Source: Verrucomicrobiota bacterium (GTDB lineage Bacteria > Verrucomicrobiota > Verrucomicrobiia > Limisphaerales > JAHEOI01). Taken from it: a stretch of 5,778 nucleotides of DNA. The notes below the pieces were generated by a model. That model was not told the origin of the DNA and did no database searches. It was given only the letters and a program-made list of their open reading frames with translations. Of this stretch, positions 1 through 5,737 are shown piece after piece (within the stretch, counting starts at the first letter, position 1; the number at the start of each line of letters is the position of its first letter). Both the position numbers and the translations under genes were made by a program. The DNA lies in assembly GCA_018610125.1 (NCBI GenBank), contig JAHEOI010000198.1, forward strand, positions 1-5,778. Direction: 5' to 3'.

Positions 1-585
1 AACATCGAGGCCAAGATCGGAAAGCCTCGAATCTGGAGACGCCTTACTCAACGGTTGGCTCTCGTCAAGGGGGGTATTTTGGCTGGAATCATCGCAGGAA
101 TTGGCGCCATGGTCCTGCCAAGCTTCCAGGCCGATGCAGCAGGCAGCCCTCTCATAAAAGCGGTGCGAGAGTGCCATCAGGCCTACCTCAATGGGATTGT
201 TACGGCGGACTATCAAGGATCAATTCCGACGAACTTCGTGCAACGTCTCAAAGGCCGACTGGACAAAAGAGCCTTCAAATATCTGCCCGAGGTGCCTGAG
301 TTTAAGTCGCAAGGCAGTCGCCTTTGCACTATCAAAGGGATGGATGTCGCCTGGCGGCTTGGCAAGCTCAACTCGAGATCCATTTCGGTGATTGTTTTCT
401 CCGAGGCCGAGCTGGAACGCTTTCCCCATCTCAAAGAGAAGTTGAAGAAGGAAATTCTGTGTCGGCGCGTCAACCCGTTTGAATTCGTCGCCCATCGAGT
501 GGATGACTACGTTGTTTGCGTGATCGGCAATATAAACCGCAAAAAGGCACGCAGCCTGGCCAAAGCAGTGCGTCTCAAATTTTAA
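1..585 (+). CDS. Membrane-anchored anti-sigma-factor-like protein, 3' part (5' end outside window)
   Basis: The frame is open from base 1 to the TAA at 583-585, giving 194 codons. A TTG at 55 could be taken as a start, but it has no Shine-Dalgarno sequence and the frame continues upstream with a basic stretch (WRRLTQR), so I read this as a gene truncated by the window edge. A Gly/Ile/Ala-rich hydrophobic segment lies at about 70-125, with positive residues before it, which suggests the N-terminus is cytoplasmic and the rest is outside. The distal part has a CHQAYLNG motif near its start, a central AWRLGK...ISVIVF strand pair and a terminal DDYVVCVIGNI strand. This order resembles the extracytoplasmic half of anti-sigma factors that pair with ECF sigma factors. 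The zinc-binding cytoplasmic half would lie upstream and is not visible. The gene is followed at 46 nt by the YyaL-like gene, probably in one operon. The gene is real; the family call is moderate, from pattern memory only. Confidence 0.6.
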   Translation, partial: NIEAKIGKPRIWRRLTQRLALVKGGILAGIIAGIGAMVLPSFQADAAGSPLIKAVRECHQAYLNGIVTADYQGSIPTNFVQRLKGRLDKRAFKYLPEVPEFKSQGSRLCTIKGMDVAWRLGKLNSRSISVIVFSEAELERFPHLKEKLKKEILCRRVNPFEFVAHRVDDYVVCVIGNINRKKARSLAKAVRLKF

Positions 586-631
586 AAGGTCGGGAAAGAC
601 GGATGCCAAGACAACAACAAAGGAATCAGAT

Positions 632-2929
632 ATGAATAAAACCCATAGACGACTCGCATCGGCCGGGATCGTGGCGGCACTGGCAATAGGGGCAGGCGCC
701 TGGCTTGCCTGGCAAGGAGCATTGAATTCCTCGATTGCGGCCAAGCCGCAAGCCGATCTCCGCACGGCTGTCGAGGGAGGCGGTTACACAAATCGCCTGG
801 CTCATGCCGAAAGCCCTTACCTCCGGATGCATGCCGATAATCCGGTGGATTGGTACGCTTGGGGGCCCAAGGCCTTCGAAAAAGCTCGAAAAGAAAACAA
901 GCCGATTTTCCTATCGGTGGGCTATTCGACCTGTCACTGGTGCCATGTCATGGAGCGAAAGTCGTTTATGGATCCCGAGATCGCCAAGATCATGAACGAA
1001 AATTTTATCAATATCAAAGTCGACCGCGAGGAACGCCCCGACGTGGATCGCATTTACATGACCTTTGTTCGGGCAACGACCGGCAGCGGCGGCTGGCCGA
1101 TGAGTGTTTGGCTCACACCCAGCCTGAAGCCTTTTTTCGGCGGAACCTATTTCCCGCCTGAAGGCAAATACGGCCGCCCAGGCTTCAAACAGATCCTCAA
1201 GGAGATCGCCGGCCGTTGGGAGAAAGATCGGCAGGAGATCATTGCCTCCAGCCAAAAGGTAACCCAGCAGCTTAAGAATTACGCTGCCAGCGCCACTCGC
1301 AAAACCGTCGACTTACAGCCCTCTCTCTTGGAGAAGGCTTACCAGAGCCTTAATCAAAAATACGACTCCAAGCACGGCGGCTTCGGAAGCGCGCCGAAAT
1401 TCCCTCAAATCGTCCATTTCAATTTCCTGCTGCGATACTACGAGAGGACCGGCCAGGAAAAGGCCCTCGATATGACACTCAACTCCCTCCGTGAGATCGC
1501 CAAGGGGGGCATCCGCGACCATCTTGGCGGCGGCTTCCACCGCTATTCGGTCGATCGGCGGTGGCACGTTCCGCATTTCGAGAAAATGATCTACAACCAG
1601 GCACAATTCACCTGGGCCTACCTGGCGGCCTACCAAATCACAGACGATCCATTTTACGCCCGGGTCGCCCGGGACTCCCTAAAATACGTTTTACGAGACA
1701 TGACCGGCCCAAAGGGCCAATTCTATTCGGCTGAAGGGGCCGACAGCCCGCGACCGGACAACCCCTCCAAGCATGGCGAAGGGGCATTCTACGTCTGGAA
1801 ACATGGCGACATTGTCTCAACCCTCGGCTCTGAGAAGGCCAAGGTATTCAATTACTATTATGGGGTGAAACAGGGAGGCAATGTCCGAAAGGATCCCCAC
1901 GGGGAATTCGGACCGCGCAATGTGCTCCATATTGTCCATTCGATCGAGGAAACGGCCGAAAAACTCCAGAAAACACCCAAGCAAGTCCGCACGCTCTTGA
2001 AGGATAGCCGACAAGAGCTTTTTGAGCGCCGTGCCAAGCGCCCACGTCCCAACTTGGACGACAAAGCCCTTACCGCTTGGAATGGCCTCATGATATCGGC
2101 TTTTGCGCGGGCACACCAGGTCCTCGGGGACGACAAATACCTCGAGGCTGCAAAAAAGGCAACGGCGTTCGTCAAGCGCCATCTTTACGAACCGAAGTCA
2201 GGCACCCTATTGCGCCGCTACCGGTCCGGCGAGGCCGGAATCGACGGCTATGCCAGTGACTATGCGTTTTTCATCCAAGGACTACTCGACCTGTACGAAG
2301 CAAGCTTCAAGGTGCAATACTTGGATTGGGCGGTCGCGTTGCAGGAAAAGCAGGACACCCTCTTCTGGGATACCTCCGACGGAGGTTATTTCAACACCGC
2401 CGGTAAATCGGAAAACCTCCTCTTTCGAATGAAGGAGACGCAAGACGGCGCCCAGCCGTCACCCAATTCGATCGCCGCGCTGAATTGCTTGCGCCTCGCT
2501 CAAATGACCGACAATGACGCGTTCCGAAAGCGGGCGTCCGAGACGCTAAACGCCTTTAGTAAACGGCTCGATCAAGCCCCGAGTAGTCTCTCTCAACTCC
2601 TCGCGGCCTACATTTACCATTTGGAAAAGCCCAAGCAGATCCTGATTGCCGGCAACAAGGATGCTTCCGATACGGAGGCGATGTTAAACGCAGTCCATAA
2701 GCAGTTTATTCCCAATAAAATCGTAATGTTGGTCAACAAATCCTCCCGCCAAGATCTGACCAGCCACCTGTCGTTCGTTAGCAGCGTAACGCAAAAACAA
2801 GGGACTGCGACGGCCTATATCTGTCAAAATTATGTTTGTCAGCAACCGACAACTGACTTGAAAAAGATGAAAGCGCTCTTGAACAAAGATCGCTCTCAAG
2901 CAACAGCAAGCCAGAAAGAGGACGAATGA
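632..2929 (+). CDS. Exported YyaL/SSP411 (DUF255) thioredoxin-domain protein
   Basis: This is a complete 765-residue protein. Its ATG is preceded by AGGA at 621-624, a normal spacing. Residues 1-40 hold a basic start (MNKTHRR) and a hydrophobic stretch at about 11-28, a signal peptide or membrane anchor. Residues ~52-190 are the thioredoxin-like DsbH domain, with SPYLRMHADNPVDWY, the C101-H-W-C104-H site, KVDREERPDVD and GGWPMSVWLTP, all hallmarks of the family. Residues ~230-660 form the alpha/alpha-barrel half that resembles N-acylglucosamine epimerases and glycoside hydrolases, including KFP, GGIRDHLGGGFHRYSVD, W..PHFEKM, KALTAWNGLMI and DGYASDYA. The C-terminus keeps the family's second cysteine pair (C731, C736, in CQNYVCQQPT). 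The usual family length without a leader is about 650-700 residues, so the extra N-terminus accounts for most of the surplus. The substrate is unknown; members are often called thioredoxin-domain proteins. The family is clear; export is inferred from the leader. Confidence 0.95.
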   Translation: MNKTHRRLASAGIVAALAIGAGAWLAWQGALNSSIAAKPQADLRTAVEGGGYTNRLAHAESPYLRMHADNPVDWYAWGPKAFEKARKENKPIFLSVGYSTCHWCHVMERKSFMDPEIAKIMNENFINIKVDREERPDVDRIYMTFVRATTGSGGWPMSVWLTPSLKPFFGGTYFPPEGKYGRPGFKQILKEIAGRWEKDRQEIIASSQKVTQQLKNYAASATRKTVDLQPSLLEKAYQSLNQKYDSKHGGFGSAPKFPQIVHFNFLLRYYERTGQEKALDMTLNSLREIAKGGIRDHLGGGFHRYSVDRRWHVPHFEKMIYNQAQFTWAYLAAYQITDDPFYARVARDSLKYVLRDMTGPKGQFYSAEGADSPRPDNPSKHGEGAFYVWKHGDIVSTLGSEKAKVFNYYYGVKQGGNVRKDPHGEFGPRNVLHIVHSIEETAEKLQKTPKQVRTLLKDSRQELFERRAKRPRPNLDDKALTAWNGLMISAFARAHQVLGDDKYLEAAKKATAFVKRHLYEPKSGTLLRRYRSGEAGIDGYASDYAFFIQGLLDLYEASFKVQYLDWAVALQEKQDTLFWDTSDGGYFNTAGKSENLLFRMKETQDGAQPSPNSIAALNCLRLAQMTDNDAFRKRASETLNAFSKRLDQAPSSLSQLLAAYIYHLEKPKQILIAGNKDASDTEAMLNAVHKQFIPNKIVMLVNKSSRQDLTSHLSFVSSVTQKQGTATAYICQNYVCQQPTTDLKKMKALLNKDRSQATASQKEDE

Positions 2930-3012
2930 AGACTTAGTCAGGTGTTGCCGGTTACGGCCCAGACGTAATGGTTCAAGCTTCAATGGACAGCGGTCATGAT
3001 CCCCTATCAATG

Positions 3013-3102
3013 TTTGCAAAAGTTCCTGCACGGATAAGCAAAGTAGAAGCGGCTGCCAGCCGCTTAATTCGCTCCTCTTTATTGTGGCGGAACTTTTGCA
3101 AA
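3013..3102. repeat. 90-bp imperfect palindrome with perfect 14-bp terminal inverted repeats
   Basis: The left end TTTGCAAAAGTTCC (3013-3026) is the exact reverse complement of the right end GGAACTTTTGCAAA (3089-3102). The centre is a second perfect hairpin, AAGCGGCT (3047-3054), loop GCC, AGCCGCTT (3058-3065). The segments between ends and centre are also partly complementary (CACGGATAA against the reverse complement of TTATTGTGG). The whole unit can therefore fold into one long hairpin or cruciform. Pairing stops sharply outside the 14-bp arms, and no convincing target-site duplication is seen (only CAAT close to both sides, at unequal distances). It could be a MITE-like element, a REP/BIME-type unit or a bidirectional transcription block between the convergent genes. 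There is no T tract for a classical terminator. Confidence 0.65.
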
Positions 3103-3126
3103 GAGCAATACCCCGTAAAGAAAGGA

Positions 3127-3278
3127 GGAAAAGGGGACTGTGATCCCACCTCGATCCTCTCCCCTTCGAAAGGGAAGAGGAAGCTCGCTGCGACGCAATT
3201 CGTCCCCGGGTCCAGAACCTCCTACTTCCCGGGACCGGTGGTCCGCGAGTCCCTTTTCCCCTTCGCAAGGGGAAAAGG
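3127..3278. repeat. C/G-rich hairpin intergenic repeat (CCCCTTCG...GGGG type)
   Basis: Two related hairpins lie here. The right one is a perfect 12-bp stem, CCTTTTCCCCTT (3252-3263), loop CGC, AAGGGGAAAAGG (3267-3278). The left one (3156-3180) pairs CCTCT with AGAGG and CCCTT with AAGGG around one mismatch and a CGA loop. The outer parts 3127-3150 and 3237-3259 form a further imperfect inverted repeat, and two CCCGGG hexamers (3205-3210, 3228-3233) sit between. The right hairpin is followed by GGTTAGGATGCGGGGAT. This resembles the widely scattered intergenic repeat written CCCTCTCCCC...GGGGAGAGGGTTAGGGTGAGGGG in many genomes, so this is probably a dispersed repeat. That resemblance is from memory. 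It may also stop transcription arriving from either convergent gene. Confidence 0.6.
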
Positions 3279-3428
3279 TTAGGATGCGGGGATAGCCTCC
3301 CTCACTCAACCTTGATTGACATATCAAACCAAACGCAATCAGGATTAATCTTAATGCCGAACAAATAGGGCTTCAGACCGGAATCAAGTCAGGGAATTAC
3401 TGCCTTGTTGCGTGCTAATCGTTATCCC

Positions 3429-3456
3429 TCGCCGGCAGATCTTACCCTGCCGGCGA
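3429..3456 (-). terminator. Hairpin immediately after the DsbD-alpha-like gene
   Basis: CGCCGGCAG (3430-3438) pairs perfectly with CTGCCGGCG (3447-3455) around an 8-nt loop, and a T-A pair extends the stem at 3429/3456. The stem begins two bases beyond the stop codon (3459-3461) of the minus-strand gene. Its position and strength suit a terminator or a 3'-end stabilising hairpin, but the minus strand continues GAGGGATAACG without a T run. I therefore do not claim an intrinsic terminator with certainty. Confidence 0.45.
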
Positions 3457-3458
3457 TT

Positions 3459-4109
3459 TCACCCATCGGTCTCGCCCGTGACATTAAGCGTCAACTTCGT
3501 CGGGACGCTCCCAGGGGCCAAGCATCGCTTATCATCACACGCTTGCACCCTAACCGACCCGTTTAATGTGTGTTTCCCCGATGACAAATCGGATGCCAGA
3601 CGTATTCTCATGGCGATCTCAACCTTCCCGGTGTAGACCTTGATCGGCTCTTCCATTTGGGCGAGCGAGAACGACTCCCCTTCCGGGTAGACAATAGACT
3701 CCAACACCGCCTTTTTGCTCTTGAGCTCAAATTCAGTCGGAATCAAATAATCTAACGAAGCAGGGTGGGCATTGACATGCCATCCGTCTTTGATTTCAAG
3801 AACAAGCCGCATCTCCGATTCGCCACCCGGCTCCCAGCTTGACGGTGCTCCCTCGATGCGGGCTGTCACCTTGCTGGCTGATTTTGTCGAAGCCTCGTCG
3901 GCCACGCCACCCTTCCCAAGCGATTCCCCCGTCTTAATGGAAATTCCTTCCTCAGGACCATTTGTCGTTTGAGACGATTCAGGCTCAGACTGTTTCCCGC
4001 ATGAGGTTAGTCCCAAAACCAGACTCAGGGAGAGCACTGTCACGAAGAGCCCTTGCTGTATCAAACCTTCACCAACCCGGATCCTGAACGTTGACAATAT
4101 AAGCTTCAT
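3459..4109 (-). CDS. Lipoprotein with stand-alone DsbD-alpha-like (disulfide corrector) domain
   Basis: This is a 216-residue protein. Residues 1-36 form a signal peptide ending in the lipobox LTSC, with C37 as the predicted lipidated residue. A Ser/Glu/Gly-rich linker runs from about 38 to 80. Residues ~82-210 match the immunoglobulin-like N-terminal domain of DsbD (Pfam DsbD_N type): KDGWHVNAHPASLDYLIPTE, YPEGESFS, EEPIKVYTGKVEI, GKHTLNGSVRVQAC and the pair C191-DDKR-C196 followed by LAP. In DsbD this domain receives electrons through that cysteine pair and hands them to periplasmic thiol proteins. The beta membrane domain and the gamma thioredoxin domain are absent, and the protein ends cleanly after the alpha domain. 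The ATG at 4109 has no strong ribosome binding site, but it gives the full signal peptide. It lies downstream of the TlpA-like gene on the same strand, 365 bp away. The fold call is strong; the electron partner is unknown. Confidence 0.85.
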   Translation of the reverse strand: MKLILSTFRIRVGEGLIQQGLFVTVLSLSLVLGLTSCGKQSEPESSQTTNGPEEGISIKTGESLGKGGVADEASTKSASKVTARIEGAPSSWEPGGESEMRLVLEIKDGWHVNAHPASLDYLIPTEFELKSKKAVLESIVYPEGESFSLAQMEEPIKVYTGKVEIAMRIRLASDLSSGKHTLNGSVRVQACDDKRCLAPGSVPTKLTLNVTGETDG

Positions 4110-4131
4110 AGTTAATTAGTCTCACGCCCCG

Positions 4132-4350
4132 TCCGAAAAAGCAATGGGCCGTGCTACTATCGCTATGGCCCATCGACTCGGTTTTACTGTTGTTGCCGAA
4201 GGGGTAGAAACGGAAGCGCAGCGACAGTGGCTGGTTGATGAAGGCTGCGCTCTGGGACAGGGCTTCCTCTGGGGCAAACCGGATCCTGCTCCTGATTTCA
4301 AGATTCCCTTGTGCCAGATGTCAGATGGTCAGATAGGACTACAGGCATAG
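4132..4350 (+). pseudogene. Remnant of an EAL-domain (cyclic-di-GMP phosphodiesterase type) gene, C-terminal end only
   Basis: This open stretch reads like the end of an EAL domain: ATIAMAHRLGFTVVAEGVET, then QWLVDEGCALGQGFLWGKPDPAPDF, and stops at TAG 4348-4350. VAEGVET with the following GxxxGQGFLxGKPxP is the standard end of the EAL barrel. The signature EAL motif, the metal ligands and the DDFG region that precede this part in the family are missing, because an in-frame TAG lies at 4117-4119. An internal ATG at 4144 would give 68 residues, but it has no ribosome binding site and would not make a functional phosphodiesterase. Similarity appears to begin near 4132, just 23 bp upstream of the divergent DsbD-alpha-like start. 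This suggests a deletion or rearrangement joined the two. The remnant probably now supplies upstream sequence for that gene. Confidence 0.8.
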
Positions 4351-4474
4351 AAGGTAACAGGGGTTGCCGTCCAGCCACCGATCCAAGTTTTCGACAAGGG
4401 CCGCGGGGATACCGGCCGCTTCTACCAACCCCCGCCAGGTCATCCACGCCTCCGGAGAATGGCAGACCGGGCCC

Positions 4475-5698
4475 TTATTTCACGTTCTGGATGATGGCTT
4501 TGAATCCTTCAACGGAGCGTCCCCCCACGAACCGCCGGTGAATTTGCCCTTTAGGACCGATCAGCACATTGGTTGGCAGCTCATGCCCATTAAAACGCTG
4601 TCCTACCCGACTTTTGGGATCGTGCAAGACCGTGTAATTGATCCCCCTTTCCTCGACCACCCGGCGCACCTTCTTTTTGAGCGTCGCCTTTTGCTTCGGA
4701 GTGAGCTTTTCATGGTTATGCGTGTGCCCTTTCGGAGAGGCGTCGAGAGAGATTCCAAGAATGGCAATCTTGTCGCCGAGTTGGCGTTTCAGCCCGATCA
4801 ACTTCGGAATTTCCGCTCGGCACGAAGGACACCAAGTTGTCCAGAAGTTCAACAGCACCGGCTTTCCCCGGAAGTCGGCTAGCTGGACCATTGTTCCATC
4901 CAAATCCCTCAAACGAAAACCGGAAGTCGGAAGCGTTGCAACGGGTCCACTTAGGGAAGCAGGAAACGATGAAAGTGGTGGATACTCCGAGCGATTGGCC
5001 TGCCACCATTCTTTCCATTGTTCGATCCCGTGCCGAAGTTTTTCTAGCTCGTTTGAGCGTTTCGAATCGCCCGAGCCTTCGGAAGCCAATCCACTGGAAT
5101 TAAGTCGGTGCCGCACACCGAAATCCTTTTCCGTCCAACGACGCAGCAGACTGGCAGTCGAGGTGGCGACTTTGAGATGCGGATCGGCAAGTCTCGCCGC
5201 AACCAAGGGAAGCCATTTGGGCTCCTCGAGCCGGCGCAGCATCCGTATTCCCAATCGCCGCACGGCAGGATCGAAATCCTGAAGCTGATAGCGAATCGCC
5301 TCAATCCGCCTCGGGTCCTCCTGCTGCAGCATCATCGAAAGAGCTGCCCTTCTCACGCCGACATCGACATCTCGAGTCGCCTTCAGCACCAACGGGCGAC
5401 TCTTTTGCCACAATTCTCCATTCCTCTTAATGTGCTCCCTCAGATACTGGATGACGAGCTGCCGATGGGGAATCTTTTGCGCATCCCATAGCCGCTTCAG
5501 CCATTCGAATGGTCGCTTTCGGGATTCAATGAACTCGACCATCTTAGAGCGATCGACCGTCGGCGCGTTGATTGCTAACTGGAAATAGATCGCGCGGCGA
5601 ATCGCATCTCCAAACGCAAGGGCCGCGACCCCGCATACCACCGCCACCGCCAATAACCATCTAACCCGTCGATTAATCTCACGCAACCGGTTTAGCAT
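4475..5698 (-). CDS. Membrane-anchored HEAT-repeat/TlpA-like redoxin fusion
   Basis: This is a complete 407-residue protein. Its ATG at 5698 follows a GA-rich ribosome binding site (AGAGAGAG, plus-strand 5701-5708). Residues 1-12 are basic and ~13-29 hydrophobic, forming a signal anchor with no lipobox. Residues ~80-190 carry about three HEAT-like helical pairs, seen as recurring D-P/V-x-V-R-R-x-x-L patterns (DVDVGVRRAAL, DFDPAVRRLGIRML, DPHLKVATSTASLL). A low-complexity linker at ~200-215 is followed by a Trp/Lys-rich helix. Residues ~255-405 are a TlpA/ResA-type thioredoxin fold: FRLRDLDG, DFRGKPVLLNFWTTWC290-PSC293, the ILGISLD strand, cis-Pro P375 in ELPTNVLIGPKG, and a C-terminal helix. 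Such proteins act on thiols outside the cytoplasm, for example in cytochrome c maturation. Residues ~321-343 are a His/Lys-rich insert. HEAT repeats suggest a docking role (inference). Confidence 0.92.
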   Translation of the reverse strand: MLNRLREINRRVRWLLAVAVVCGVAALAFGDAIRRAIYFQLAINAPTVDRSKMVEFIESRKRPFEWLKRLWDAQKIPHRQLVIQYLREHIKRNGELWQKSRPLVLKATRDVDVGVRRAALSMMLQQEDPRRIEAIRYQLQDFDPAVRRLGIRMLRRLEEPKWLPLVAARLADPHLKVATSTASLLRRWTEKDFGVRHRLNSSGLASEGSGDSKRSNELEKLRHGIEQWKEWWQANRSEYPPLSSFPASLSGPVATLPTSGFRLRDLDGTMVQLADFRGKPVLLNFWTTWCPSCRAEIPKLIGLKRQLGDKIAILGISLDASPKGHTHNHEKLTPKQKATLKKKVRRVVEERGINYTVLHDPKSRVGQRFNGHELPTNVLIGPKGQIHRRFVGGRSVEGFKAIIQNVK

Positions 5699-5711
5699 AG
5701 CTCTCTCTTTA

Positions 5712-5737
5712 TAAAAAAGACGCCGGTCAAGGCCGAC
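5712..5737 (-). terminator. Probable intrinsic terminator upstream of the HEAT/TlpA-like gene
   Basis: On the minus strand GTCGG (5737-5733) pairs with CCGGC (5726-5722), with one G-U pair and a 6-nt loop. GTC and six T residues follow (5718-5713). The stem is short, so strength is uncertain, but the T run is in the right place. It would end a minus-strand gene coming from beyond the right edge. It lies only about 15 nt before the start codon of the redoxin gene, so that gene would depend on read-through, or on a promoter I cannot place in the 80 bp available. Confidence 0.4.

Larger units (their letters stand above)
2930..3458. other. Gene-free convergent intergenic region rich in inverted repeats
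   Basis: This stretch of about 530 bp separates the 3' ends of two convergent genes. Open frames crossing it have no start signals, read through the repeats and show no protein-like composition, so I call no gene. It contains the palindrome at 3013-3102, the C/G-rich hairpin repeat at 3127-3278 and the hairpin at 3429-3456. A small GCCG/CGGC hairpin (2947-2958) follows the upstream gene but has no T tract. No classical terminator for the plus-strand operon is obvious. I see no recognisable feature in 3296-3428. Confidence 0.7.

Noticed and set aside
220..765. Minus-strand open frame of 181 codons across the first gene and the start of the second
   Set aside because: It is antisense to two better supported genes and their spacer, with no motifs or start signals.
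2684..3268. Long minus-strand open frame across the YyaL 3' end and the repeats
   Set aside because: It is antisense to conserved coding sequence and then reads through hairpin repeats. Its composition is Arg/Ser/Gly-rich with no family motifs.
2968..3282. Plus-strand open frame of about 104 codons in the intergenic region
   Set aside because: It lies entirely over the palindrome and C/G hairpins, has no ribosome binding site and shows no protein-like pattern.
3316..3349. Perfect TTGACA (3316-3321) with ATTAAT (3344-3349), a possible plus-strand promoter
   Set aside because: The 22-bp spacing is too long and no plus-strand gene follows; the next DNA is the 3' end of a minus-strand gene.
4110..4145. 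TTGCTT ... GACTAAT as a promoter for the minus-strand lipoprotein gene
   Set aside because: The -10 match is poor and the better TAATTA match needs a 20-bp spacer; not strong enough to annotate.
4364..4882. Plus-strand open frame of 172 codons
   Set aside because: It is antisense to the conserved redoxin domain, including the WCPSC and cis-Pro region, so it is a shadow frame.
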